From Nautilus pompilius (Eukaryota > Mollusca > Cephalopoda > Nautilida > Nautilidae), in contig JACATO010001445.1 in NCBI GenBank assembly GCA_018389105.1, positions 1 to 64,000 of the forward strand: DNA of 64,000 nucleotides, written 5' to 3'. This document shows positions 26,333-40,300 of the stretch, one piece after another (position 1 is the first letter of the stretch; every line of letters starts with the position of its first letter). A program made the position numbers and the translations under genes. Below the pieces are notes generated by a model. The model was not told where the DNA came from and searched no databases. It saw only the letters and a program-made list of their open reading frames with translations.

Positions 26333-28198
26333 TATATTTGGATCCGTGGGTGGTATGGAATCTCAAATACTGTACCTCGCTATCTGAATTTTTTTTTTAA
26401 AAAAAAAAAAAAACTCCCACAATGCACCGCTGAGGAATCCGACATGGCGCCAGACACGAGCGCAGTTCAGTCAAAATTTGACCGTCGGGAAAACATCCGA
26501 GGGCTGATGGCAGAGAACCTGCACCTTACACCTTCAGGTGTTTGTACAATGTATTGTCCCTTCGTACGATCTCTCGGCAACCAGCATTAGTAGCCATTAG
26601 AAAGAAAAAACACAAAACAAAACCGTCTGGTAGCTTTTCGCTGATTTGTTGCTCGATCAAGAAGAACCAATCAGAATCCACGTTACAATTACCGCAATCC
26701 TGCCAATGAGCGCCCGGGTTCTGAAGTTGATGTAAGCTATATCCCAGGATAGTTAGGCGTGAAAGTGGTAATTGTGATGGAGAATATAATATATGTCAAT
26801 AAAAAAACAAACAAAAAAAAAAAACCCTAAGCAATTTCCATCTGGAAGAGCTTCAACCACCAGGTCACTGTGGAGGCGGCAGTGTCACGGTGGAAAAATA
26901 GAATTGGTGCATGTCAAAGGACATTCCAGTTCCGTGTACCAACAGGAAATTCAGAAATTCAATGCTCACATTCTTCGGAAGGGACTGGTACTACACGCTA
27001 CACCTCCCGCCTGTACACAGTGGAAGAGTCGGGGCTTTCGACTTCCTTCGATGTCTCGCTAGGAATCTCCATCAAAACCATCCGAGCCCTGCCTGGAGGT
27101 TTGACTTTTGCAAAGGCAACAGATTCGGCCGGGAAAAAGCGCGGCTAGCAGATGGGGGGGGGAGACATTACGTACCTCTGTTCCAAATGACAAAAGCTAA
27201 GACTGCTAATTTACCAGGAACGCGATTCTCAGCTATTTCGGCTTCAGAACGCGGTGAAATCTAGCAAGGCGACGTAGGTAACAGAGAAGCGGTAGTTAAA
27301 CATGGCACCGAGGCGGCAAAAAAACAAAACAGGGTTTTAAAGCTGCCGTACCGACTGGCCCCGTTATTAAGACGACAAAAAGAGGATTTTGACACACACA
27401 CACAACCCCTCCCCCAACCCGGTTCCGTTTTCTTTATCTTTGTCCTCTACGGCGCCATCTTTCGGAAACGCACAGCTTACTTCACCAGTTCTGTCGTACA
27501 TTCGAGAAAGCGTCCGGTCAAAAAATGGATATCACGGCAATAAAAGCAACGTGTTCCCGATTTTAGTTACAGGCTACAAAATCCATAGGTAGAAAGGAGA
27601 AAAAAAAAATGGCGGGGGTGGGAAGGAGAGATGTTTGCAAATTAAAATGAGATCGCGAAAGTTGTCCGAAACGAACGAGAATTTGAATCTTTTTTTTGTC
27701 TTTCAAAAGAAAAGTACAGCCAACATTAAAGGTGGTTACCAAGGACAGGTCGTCCTGCCATCGTCATTCACTGGGGGGGCAGAACTGGTGAATTTGCTAC
27801 CACCTCCACCAGCCATCGTGCCGGAAGTTTTAGAACAATGCAATAACAACAACGACGACGACGACGACAACAGAAACAGTTTTATGCCAAGACTTTAAAA
27901 AACACTCCCCATGTATCACAAAGAATGTACAAGACCACAAAACAGAAGAAAAAGAAAAGAAAACAAACAAACAGTGTAACAGCGATTTAAAAGTGAATTC
28001 ATGAAACTGTTTAAACCATAACAAGTTTCGGTTAAATAGAATTACAGTGACATATCTCTGGGGTGGATGCGGCTGGGAAACCCAGTCTCTCTCTCTCCAT
28101 CCATCTCTCGTTAAATTTTCCTTCTTTTTTTCCATTCGAATGTACAGATTCGATATCACTAAGTTCAAGCTCCTCTCCCTACCCCCCCATCCTTTGTT
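26333..28198. other. TMEM33 3' flank, no further gene recognised
   Basis: CpG-rich compared with the gene body. It contains a T/A homopolymer pair at 26,391-26,413 and GAC triplets at 27,851-27,868. It should include the TMEM33 3' UTR, whose end I cannot place. Confidence 0.4.
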
Positions 28199-28334
28199 TT
28201 AATTAGACGGGATCTGAGGGGCCAGGCGGGATATAAGAGCAATGCACTGTCTACAGACATTGCGGACAAATACAGGACACTGCGGCTTAGAGCAGAGAAC
28301 TTCGAGCGTCATCTTCATCTCGCTGAACAGCGTC
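28199..28334 (-). CDS. TMEM33: TMEM33 coding exon 7 and stop codon
   Basis: Acceptor CTTTCCGTTGCAG ends at 28,335. The exon completes Arg and encodes TLFSEMKMTLEVLCSKPQCP, VFVRNVCRQCIALISRLAPQ, IPSN, then TAA at 28,201-28,199. It aligns with human RTLFNELR...ISRLAPTVP. An ATTAAA overlaps the stop codon; no AATAAA was seen on this strand in the next ~700 bases, so the polyadenylation site is unresolved. Confidence 0.94.
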
Positions 28335-31300
28335 CTGCAACGGAAAGAACAAACATTAAAGCAGCTAGCAAATTACACGAAGGGAGTCCACGTTTAACCA
28401 TTAATTTTAAAAAGAGAGATGCCCCATCAATATAATTCTCAAGCTGATTAGGAGAATTGTCAAAACGTTCTTGCCAGCTGAGGAGGGCAACAACAACAAC
28501 AAAAAAAAAACGCAGCTTCTGACTGGCACTTTGAGATCAGATGTCATGCATTCTCGGCCAGGTAATTACTTTTCACCTGTTTTATAGAATAAAGTTCAGT
28601 TCATCCACTGTTCAAAACTGCACCAATTTCAGTCTTCCCGCCACCTCTCTCCATAGGGTCCAATCGGGCTATGGTGAGGGGCCAGTCTCTCTCTCTCTCA
28701 CTTCCCAGAATTGATTCTCTGCCAGTCTCCTCCCAAGCAGGAGAGTCTTAACAAGGTTCCCCTGATCTCGAAACTTGCCATTTGAGTTGTCTAGCTCACC
28801 GCTGTGTGCACTACCCGCCTCGTAATGATAATATATTGTAATATCCCATCTTCTGCTCGCTTTCGTTTGGATTTTACTTGCACTAGTGACAAATAAAAAT
28901 TGTATTCTTACTACCTTAGTGCTAGTTTGAGCTTTCCACATCACCCCATCATTACCGATAATTACTGGTTTTTCAGGGTGCCAGGAAAAAATCCAAAAGA
29001 ATGCAAAGTCAGCACCAACAAATAGCTCATCTTATCTTAAGACAATTCAACAAAACAACAGCACCTTGTTTAAATAGGAGACAGGCACAGATGGGCCCAT
29101 TTCCATTGAAAAGAAAAGAGAATTGTTGAATCTTGGTGATTTGAAATCTGAAGAAGATGCGATCAGCATCTTGGCTTCATCCAAAAATGAATTTATGATT
29201 GGAATTTAAGAAAGAAAAAAAACAACAACAACGATGGCAGGCGCTGACTATGTCAACCAACACAGGGCGAATTGAAAACTGCTGTCATAACCAGGAAATT
29301 CATATAAACAGCTTTCTCTAAATAATATTAATGGGAAACCGTTTTAATTATCTAGTTTGGTTCAGGCCAAGGTGGTACGAAGAAATAGGGAGCCATCGCG
29401 GTTGGCAATAATCCAACATCTGCTCCAGAAGGGGTTGGTGGCTCAGAAATGTTAATGCGGGTCTTCCTGACTGACACTGAGATTTATATATATAATATGA
29501 TATGTTATGTTTAACGATTACTGATGACACTATTCCACGCATCTAAAATCCTGTCAAATCATCCGACTTCACAGACGGTTCAGCGAACACGTAGTTCTAA
29601 CTAGTGCACATTCCTCATTTCCTTGCAAACCCCAAAATCATTAGAACTGCTTCAAACTCTCGATAAGTTTAAATGCCCACGCACCGATTTCTCAAGCATT
29701 CACGAAGTCTAGCACCCACCCACCCCAACCCCCACTTAAAAAAAAAAAGCAGCCTTGCAAATAACTAAAACGGCCTGTCTTAGTGGCTGACTGTCGCAAC
29801 TAGCCCTCTTTTCCTTAAAAGGGTCTCCAGGCCCAACCATCCCATCTGGTCCAATGTTCTTGAAATTTCTTTTCTTTCAGGTATGGAGAGATAGAGGGCT
29901 GCTGTGGGTATCAGGAGTACAATTCACGAAGACCAGCAACGGCTCCTGTAAATGTGCGTGCCTTACTTAGGTCAAATAAACTCCCGAGGTCCAGACGCCA
30001 TTCTGACGATGCTACCTCAACGTGTACAGTATTTATAGACTGCTTCACTACAGGAAATCAGCCTGGAACCACCAGTCGGCGAGTCTCGTGGGGGCTGGAG
30101 GGACCTACGGATGTCGGTACAAGGATTGTGTTGTGCTGACGAGGAAGATACTATGGCTTGACTTGCAATACAGATGCGAGAGAGTCAGAGTGCTAAAGAT
30201 GTCCTGCCACGGGTCGGGGGGAGGGGAGGGGAAAAGACCGACAACTTTACAGTAATAAGAAGCAAACATTATCCCCGCGTGGAAACGACGACGAGTCATT
30301 GCTCCTGAGACTGATCTTGATGTTTAGAAAATATCCATCTATGGACCATGCTAGGAGAAAGTCTTGTATCAGCAGCTTGCATAAATTATTGGTACAATAC
30401 CCCTTTAGGTATGCAGCTCAGGCATGAAGGAACACACACACACACACACACATTACAACAAAGAATAAATAAAATTTCTGATGGTTTGCCAGAACGATTG
30501 GTAAAAGATAGAGAGGCTGCTTCGGTTGCCTTCGAAGGCCTTGTTTCCATGACGACGGGACTGAAGTCTTTCAAATTTCTTCTGGAAAGAAACGAGCAAG
30601 TTCAGACGCACTTTCCTTCTGTATACTGGTGGCAGCGATGCCAAATATTACCAGGGATAGGAAGAATAGGTAACGCGAGACATATCTGCATGATACATGC
30701 GCTTCAAGAACCTTCCTCCACCGCTCCAAACCAGGCAGTTTATAAAATGGCAGCAGTTTACAAGACAAATTATTCTCTGCCGCACGAGTACAGGACGGTT
30801 AGAGTCATCTAGGTTTTTGTTTTCAAAACATACGCCGTGCCAACCCGTGGCTCAGATCAGCTTTTGGACACAAAAAAATTACAAAACAGAGCGGGAGCCA
30901 TGCATCCCACTGCTGAAAGAACAGCAAAAAGTACAATGTATTCGTGGCAGGAAAGGCGAATTACTAAACATAGGTGTAATGAAGACACACAATAAAAAAT
31001 CAGATAAAAGCAGAGCTGGGAGGGTAATTAAAGGGAATAAAGTGATGGGAGATAATTATTTCATCATGGAGACGCCTGGTTTTACCATCTGTGATGAGAT
31101 TTGAAAACATGGGTATGGATATAATTTCTGGCTCTTAGATGCTTAATGTTAAACACTTTTAGGTGAACTAAAAATTGCTTTATCACCTGGGGCCACCCCT
31201 CTGCCTAAAACTTTTATGGGGAGGGGAAGAACAGCTCCAAACTGCCAGGTAATCCACCCACCCTTGGATTAACATACTAAAAGAGGCGAAACAGTAAATG

Positions 31301-34300
31301 TGTAAACACACGCGTACACTAGCGGCCATAACTGTGAACACACCGGTGAAGCACAGATCCTACATCTTCAATTCAATTTATTAGAGCACGTATCAGGAAT
31401 ACTGTCATCGGAAAAAGTGAGCCAAAAACAAGTCACAACAAGCTCAAGTGACCCTGCTCAAGCATTTTTTTCCCATCAAGATCTCACTCTATATCCTTCT
31501 AAAACATCTCATTGGCAGGTCCACAATTATGGCCACTAGAATTAGGAGAGCAAGTGCGTAAACATTTAACCCTTGCAGGTAGCATGTGCACATATATTTA
31601 TGAGTGAGTACTGATCACAACAGAGCAATCTCCATGTGTGTGTGTTTCTGAAGTTTTGTGGGCTGTAAAGAAAAACATACCCTGAGCACATACAAGCTGT
31701 CAAACCTTATATTTATGGAAATACTCTGTCAGGATCAATTGCACGTAAATATAAGGGCATACTCAAATGGTTAAACTGGTGTGGGAGGAATAAAAATATT
31801 TACTTTTCCATTTAGTTTAGAGTAGCATTGGTGCTGATGATGTTAAGTAAGTGGAGGAAGCATCGTATTTTGTGATAGTAAAATCACAGTACATGAAAAT
31901 AGTCTTCCTGTAGTTAATTAGGAATCATTTTTAAAGATATTCTGCACATTCTAATGTTTTTGATATCCCTTTCTAGTACTGTGTACCCAAAATCAACATC
32001 ATCATCATCAAATTTATTTTCCAGACCTTCAATGTTTGTACCTGCATTGCAAGTTGTCAGGGATGGATGGAGGCTCACTGTCAGAACAACAAGTACTGGC
32101 TAACAGAAGCAGTGGGGTTAACAGACTTTCACAAGTGTCTTGTTTATTTATCAATTAGCCCTGGTGTTTGTTTTGTTTCTACACCTCCCTCTCCTCCAAC
32201 TAAAAAGATATCAGTATTGTGCGGCACACCAGCAGCAGACAGTAGTTCAGATACATTATGCCACTAAGTACTTTCTTCTAAAAGGGCAGCCCTTTAAGGT
32301 GAAAGAGGTGAGGGTGCTTTAACACACGATGCGCAAGCTTTTCGATCCAACCCCCACAAGCCAGTGTCGGATTAAAATTTAGAGAATGTTTCGCGAGATT
32401 ATGGCACAGAGTTAGCAAACACAAAGCCTCCGAGCACAAGCAAAACTCCAGAGTCTGTCTGCCCATAAAGTATAGCTGCCGACTTCAGCTCGGTTGCTCA
32501 ACAATGGAACCTTGTTAATCCATGTACATTATTATCTAATTCTTCACATTTTTCATTCCATATGTATGTAGTCATGAAAGAGAGTGGGGTAGACTTTTAT
32601 ATAATCCCATTAAACTATTCTGAGTGGATTTACAAAATAAGAATACAACATTTGATACTTGAGAGATCAAGTTAACGCAAACTATACAGGATTTTCTTTT
32701 GTCATTTATCACACCACCAAAAAAGAGTAAAGAATTTTTAAAATATACATATTTACTATCCAATAGTCTATGATTCATAAACTTAAAGAAAACTTCGCTA
32801 TAAGAATAAGCTGCGTTTTTGTTTGTTTTTTTTCCCTTTCCATTAACCCTATTCAGTCTTCAGGCCAGATTTGTGGCCCATGCATGATTGGCTCTTTTAG
32901 AAGGAGGCGGCCATAAATAAGGCCCAAACAAAGAGTGTCAGTTTTGATTGATTTGATTAGCTTCATCTAACCACAATGCGGGCATTTATGAATAACCAGC
33001 TCGACGTAAGCCGGAAAACATTGTGGCATGAGTCTTCACTGCATTTTGATTCAGCCTGAACTAGGTTAAGCAGAGCTGAGCTTCCACAGGAATTCTGGAG
33101 AGTCTGAAACTCTGCTCAACCAGTAGCGTTCCATTCACAGATACATCCGCAATACGCATCCCTACCACCCAGCAATGAGATCTTCAGGAGAAAGACTCTG
33201 GTGTACGCGAGCAATAACGTCAACCAATCTCCGCAGGAGAATATAACTGTAAAGTCTGGTGGAACTAACTTAAACCAGCATCGTGAACCAATCACAGAGC
33301 TCAGCAAACAGCCACCAATCAGCTAAGTTAAACAGATACTTTTTCGTTTGCTTGGACTACCATTTATTTTAACGTATTAGAGTACTTCTAGAAATCTTAC
33401 AGGGAATAAGGGTAAAGATGACGCTAGATGAATCAGGCTACTGCTATTAAATTTACATGAAACATACTCCTCCTCCTGCCCCAACCCAAACAGCAGTAAA
33501 CCTGAAGGGCCAGCCACTCTGGAACCCTGCAGAGACCTTACAAGACTTAAATGTCATCATACTTAGCAAACTGTTGAGTTTTTTTTTCTTCTTCTTCAAA
33601 CTTTTAAAGAGCATACAGCATTTAAAGAGTCAAAGCAACAAACTGGCGGGTATGGTGCTTAGTCAGCTGATAAGTGGCGGTAGCTAACAGTAAAAGCGAG
33701 CAAAGTGGTGGTGATGGCTTTCCACTCCACTTCCAAATAATCAAGATGGCAATTAAGAATACCTCGTAGTCGTACAATTGCCTGCCCGCCTTATTAAAAA
33801 CTGGGAATGATTAACCACAAATTACACACTATAGTCTGGCTTCCATTTGCTTGTCGGTTCAGCAATTTAAGTGCTTCAAGATAGAAAAAAAAAACATCTT
33901 TACAGATAATATATTTTATAATGAAACCTCTCGGACAACCAATTACAGTCCCCTTCGGCCGCCTGTAGGTGCTGTGCAGTCCTACCAACCCAAGGCCTCA
34001 GAATCTCGCGCATTTCTACTGCACCAACTGCTGCAGATGGCTTTCTGCATCTGAGTAACATGAAACCACTTCGGGGATTCAAACCACCCCCCCCCACAAA
34101 TGTCTGCGCAGTGGAGATAGCCAGCTTCGAGCATTCTTGATAAACTTGCACACATCACCCGATCCCTAATACTGGTTTGATCAGCGTATCATGAAATCTA
34201 TTTTGAAATGGAAGACTGTTTGGCAGCTGGGTTCCCAATCAAACTTTTATCAAAACTAATTAACTTGCCAATAAATGTGGTCTTGGAATGGCAGCTTTTG

Positions 34301-37300
34301 AATAGAAGGCCCCTTTGCCCACCACAGCGTAACGAACCGTTAAGGTATTTCAAACTGACGAAAAGCAAGCAACTCTTAAAGAAGAAAATTCAGTCCTCTA
34401 CCTTCAACACAAATTTTTTAAAGAGAAAGAAGAAAGTAACCGTCTAGATTGTTATTTTTGTAAGAAACAGAAATTACTACTATTTTTTTTTTACATAAGA
34501 ACTGGTCTCATCACCCTAACCCTTCATGCTTCAATGCATACAGGTAGAAGAAATGACTTTTGCTAAATCCACACCCACCCACACCTCAAGTCTTCGCAGA
34601 CATTCTTCAACAATTTTCGGGAATTATTTTCCCCTCACCTTGGATTTTAAGAAACCAAGTTTCTTTTATGCACTGGGCTAAGATAGACAATAATCATGGA
34701 GACGGCACCTAAAATGCTAAATAAACAATATGGCGTCTCTATTAACTGTGCCTACACATTCAAAGACTTTTGCATACTTGGTAACCAAATAACTCAAAGG
34801 TTTATCAAAAAAAAAAAACCGATAACAACTCCCACCCTGGAATACATCTGCTTCATCTTTCTGTGGCTGTTTCCACCTGGATGCACAATGCTTACCTGCA
34901 ATAAGGATTTCTTCTGGAAGAATACCTTAGTACCAGGAAACGATGGTAGATTATTGGCAGAAATATAGATGCCTTACCCCTGCAAGACAAAGGGAAATCG
35001 TCATTATCATCAGTTGTTACATTACAGACACCAAACTTCCTTTCAACGATTTATGAAAGAATTTCTACAGATCTTTGTGAATGAAAATATCTACATTAAC
35101 GACTGGGCCAAAAAATTTTTCTTCGACATCAAACCGTTCGAAGGGAAATAAGCCGTTATGTTAATAGTTTAAGATCTGATATTATCTCCCTTTAAAGATG
35201 CTTAAAAAAAAAGCAGATATTTCCAATCAACAATAAAAAGAATGTGGTTGAACAGACGCACATTTTGGAAATTTAAAGAATCATATTTCAAGGGAATTTA
35301 TGCAACCCATTATAATAAAAGAAAGGGCAAATTTCGCGTTAAAGGCCAGATTATATCTGAAGTTAAAACTCCTTTCCTGGCAGTACACATGACGGGTGGC
35401 ACTTGTTAGAAAACCACTTGATAATACTGAAAGCAGTACAGACGACGAGGAGAAAGAATGGTGAATCAGCTGGCAAATCCACTTTATTCCCAAGAGTGAA
35501 ACACAAATAAAAGGCACCTCTAAACATTAAAAAAAAAAAAAAACAAAGAACATCTAGAATTTGTGGTAATTTGATACATTTCCAGATGGAACTCCTCTCT
35601 GGAAGAAATTTCTATTCCACAGTTTTCTTTTACTCTGATATGACAAGCTTGCTGAAATTTGAAAATTGCTAATTTCCTTTTCTGCGATAAATTACCAACT
35701 AAAATGCTGGCGGACATCGAAATAAGAAATTGACTTGTGGCTATTTGCTTTTCCTGTCTTGGAACACATCATTTCCGCACCAATTTGGTATTTTCTAGAG
35801 TCCGATGACAAAGGTACACGGTTTGTTAATGATCTCATGTCTTTGATGTCCCAATGCTCATCACCCGGTACGCAAAACAAACAAGAAGCGTCCGACTCTG
35901 AGGCCTGTGTGCACGTGGTTCACCTTATGAAATATATTCCGATGCCAAAATACACTTCCTCTGCAATAGCTTAAACTTACCGAAGCCAATGTGTGCGTAG
36001 CCTCCTGAGGTGAAGGGGGCATTTCTCAAACAAATAGATGAACTTTTCGCTCTGGCTTTCGGAATAAGCCAGAGAACACAACATTGACAGGTCGTACGTC
36101 ATCACAGCACAGCAACGGCACCCGTCAAGAGAGTCTGCCTGCTGCTCTCGGTATAACATTGCAAACAGAATAGCACCTACTCGTTTAGAGATTCCCCTGA
36201 CCAAGCTAATGTGTGATATGCGCCATTTCAATTTTTCATTCTAAATCTTTGCATAAGAGGAAAGAAAAGTTACGTTTCTGTATAACAGATTATCCACTCT
36301 TGCCAAAAAAATATAAATAAAAGATGGAATTTAAAAATTTGTTCGTTTATTTCTTTCCAACCTCCTTAATATAACAATAATAATAATAATAATGATCATA
36401 ATAATAATAATAATAATATATAATAGTGTGTAATACCATATGGAGTAACGGAATGTTTGCCATAATCATGAATATTTGGCAGTAATCCTTGGAGTAGGAA
36501 AAATGGTCAGAGGTAAACAGGGTGTTTTTTAGCGGGATGTCTGTAGAAAGAGTTACTTACGAAAAAATCATAAAGATGATGGCAGGCATCAGAAATATCT
36601 CATTGCAGGCAACGAATCGTAAAATGTTAACCTGCTGGGCTTCTAGTTTGTTAATTGTGTTGTGAACAAACTGTAATGAGCTTGGTCCCATGATCTGAAA
36701 TGTGAAAACAGGAGAAAAAATGTACAATTTCAAGTGGGTTTTCCCACAGCGCATTTAAACAGATAAAATACTTGAGCTGTGCCGGGAAGGAAGATTTCAA
36801 AATTTAATTTATTCCATGAAGCAGACAAGCAGTTTCGCTAGTCTTCTGGTAGAAAGATCCGCTTATCCCCTATACTGGCCTGACCGACCGGCTAGAATCA
36901 CGCTCACAGTTTCTCCTCTACTGCGGAAAAACGGAACCAAGCGGGCGGCCAGATGAGAATTTCCGGGAGACACGTTTAAACGAAATTTTGAAAATAAATT
37001 CTGATAACAACCCGCTGAACTGATTTAGAAAGCAAGCTGAAAGAAAACGGCCATCAGCAGCCAGAGAGACCGTTAGATAAGGTCAGGAGGAGCAGTTAAT
37101 GCGTGGTGGTCTCAAAATTCACCCTCTGACTCTGTTCAAACCTAGTCACAAAATTCACTAGAAACCACATATTTTCAACAGTTCTGTATATTTTACAGAA
37201 AGAAAATTTCAAAATCCAGCAATCCTTCCGACATTCAGAATAATTGTGCCAGAAATTAGCAGACTGACTTGACTCTTTTAAAAAAAAAATTTTCATAAAC

Positions 37301-40300
37301 TACACTGTATTCCTACCTCAACTTATTACGAATTAAAAGAATGCATATAATGATAATTTCTTAAAGTGGTATAAGCTCAAGTATTGAAAGAGGGAGGGAA
37401 TAATGTTAGAAGAATGGGTTAACAGGTAGTGGCCATTGCTCAGTATCTCAGAGCCCAGCTGTAGTCCACTGTTCAGCCTATTCTCTCTCGCCTTCTCTCT
37501 CAAACACCCCAACCTGGTGTACATGGATTTCCTCCAATTTCCAATAAAAAAACAGTACTAGCACCTGCTCCACCTGGTGTCCCATGGTCAGCTTATCTAA
37601 TCATAAGTCTCATCAGAACCCAGGTTACCATAAATATCAAAGATCAGTATTGTGAAAAAAAAAATATAATCTAGGGGGGGATAACTTAGGTTTGCAAATC
37701 ATGCAACCTTCCAATCTGCAACAATTAGTGAGTTTATACTTAATAACAAAAAAAAAAAAATAAAAAACCAGGAAAAGATTGCAAGCACTCAGGGTTAAAT
37801 GCCAACAAATTCAAGGAAAATAAATAAATCAAAACAACAAAACTTAAGGATATAAATATAAAATAATTGTGTTTAACAATATATATATACAGCATCATTA
37901 TTTTAGTCTAGTTTTAACAAATGCCATAAAAGTCAGAAATAGAACTTTTCTAAGAGAATGTGATTAGTGGTAATGTTCCCCATCCCCTGGTAAGCTAACA
38001 CCTGGGTGTACACAAAACCGACAAATCCTAAGTCCTTAAGTGATCTGAGTCAGACTCAACGTATGTAATTTAAATAAATAATATGGCAGATGGTGAAGCA
38101 GCAGCATTTGTTACAGCTACAAAAGGTTTGCATTTGCCATAGACATTTTAAAACTGCTGTTGGCAGACCTATCCTTTGGGTAAAAACTATCAGAAGCGAA
38201 CAATAACAAAAACCTGGTTGCTAGGCAACAGTGACATAAAACAATGAGATGTCACTAGATGATTTGTGAACAAGGGTCTGCACTTACTGAATACTTACAT
38301 TAAGCAGGATCTTCGTATAGGAACAGGCATGAAGAAGGGAAAAAAGGAAAACTGGAGCCAAAGACACTGGATAGGCTAAGGAACAGAATTAAAACTCTTA
38401 AAAATACAATCAGTTACCAATCATCCAAGTATTTCAGCTGATCAGTTGTGCTTCTTAGCAACTTTTTATAACTAAAAACACATCACTCACTGATTCTTAG
38501 GTGCATACAGTATTGGAAATAATTAGGGAAACACACAAAATACGCATAAACATACAAAAACAGTGGAATGTTGTTCCAAATATCAGGCAGCACTTTCCAC
38601 AAATTCATCCAAGGTGTTTGGCTGCCATTTGACTTTCTCAGTAGCTGTATAACCATTCACTGATCATCATATTGAGACCTGGTGCAGGCCAAGGCATCTT
38701 TGTGAGTGTTCTATCAGTTTCTTTAAGTTCCAGATAGTTTTTTTTTTTTTTTACATCATCATCATTTTGTAGATGAATCCCTTCCTACCCAATGAGATAT
38801 CTTCCTGGGGAATGGCATGATGGATGAGAACTTGTTTTTACCCCTCAGCAATCAGTAGACCCTTGATTTTATGAGACTTCAACACCTTTAGCTGGGATCC
38901 AACCCATGATTCACTGTAGCATTTGTACACTCGGTGTTATACCGCTCCCCAGTCTGCCTTAAAAAGAAAAAACTGCCATTATTATTGCCAAAGGGACTCA
39001 TCTATTAAGATCCACTTTTTTCAGGTTTGGTTGTCCATCCCACTGTCTCATTTCTGCGGCCCATTTCAGCCCTGCTGCTTGTTCGCCTTGACTCGTCAGA
39101 TGTTTTAGGGCAGCCATGCATCCAATGAGACCACTTCGCAGTAATGTGGACTTACTGCTCAAAAAGAAATGCTAACACCCTGTTAACTTGGGGATGGATC
39201 ATTTTGCAAAATCTGTACTCGCTCACTGTCCGTTATGTGGAGAATGTACTAAGGTACTTAACATCACTTTTGGAGAATTTGGGCCTTCTTCCTCGACCCC
39301 CACCTAGTGTGAACGGCACTGGTTTTTATGTACCTTCCTCAGCACTTTGCATGTTCCTCCTGAAACATGAAGTTGAGCTGCAGTCTGCTGCGTGTAGTAG
39401 TCTTCACTAGCTAAAACTTTGATTTCCATAAGCTTGGCATGCGATATTTCCTACCCACAAGCCATAGTATTCACAACACTATAATGTCGTCACTTACTAT
39501 ACTTTTATAGTCCTGCAGATGTGGTACCTTCTCATTGTTTGCAGGACAACCAATCAGTGAACCAGATCGACCCATTACTGTACTAAGGAGCATTTCATTT
39601 TTACTCAAGATGTGATTCTATCAAATGTTATTTGTATTTTAGTTCTTCCTCTGTTTCCATAATTATTTCCACACCAATGTTTCTGGAAAATAAGAACATT
39701 CGCAAAAAATTGCGCTTTGCTTTTTTTATGAGAAATAATTGGCAAACTAATAAACAGAGATACATGTTAACTATTATTAACCTTGATCTCTTGAGTTTTC
39801 CGTAGAAATACAATAATTAAGATAAACAGAAAATAGGGTGATCATCTATCCATTTTTCATCACCTTAATAGTATTAACTAGAGAGTCAGTCAACAGGATT
39901 TAAGAGAGACTTGATACTATTATAAAAGAAATTCAAACCTTGGAAGTTACTTTTGCATAAGTAAACTTAAAAACTGCCGGAAAACATCCGTTCAGATTAC
40001 ATACAAACATTCTTCTGGTTTCTCAATATAGGCATCCTGTCACATAATCACAGTACTGGCATATTTCAGCCTTTTCTGCCATGCAGTGAAACTATTCCTT
40101 CATGCTTAAATTATTAAATGAATAGCAGGGATACTTAGCAGGCTTTTCATTGGACAAGAGACCATGTGACAAAACAGAACAACAACAACAACAACAAAAA
40201 AGCCAGTCTCCCATTGGCTGTTATATTCATGTTTCTAATCAGTTTAAAATCTGCACGGACAAACAATTCTCCCAGCCTCGCTTGCATCATAATAACTTCA

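Noticed and set aside
30348..30812. 154-codon plus-strand frame inside TMEM33 intron 7
   Set aside because: Contains a (CA)n translation, no domain, no codon or splice support.
33116..33307. Minus frame with GGRDAYCG, superficially like the TMEM33 RRNPYCR block
   Set aside because: Too divergent, no fitting splice phase, and the real exon was found elsewhere.
35977..36231. Minus frame with FIYLFEKCPLHLRRLRTHW and a donor-like GGTAAGTTT
   Set aside because: At first considered for the TMEM33 exon before the last one, but the true exon is at 34,896-34,979; no family match here.
36514..39185. CAGGGTGTTTTTTAGC at 36.5 kb and CACCCTG at 39.2 kb as transposon ends
   Set aside because: The two sequences do not match beyond the first eight bases and TMEM33 exons 4 and 5 flank or lie between them.
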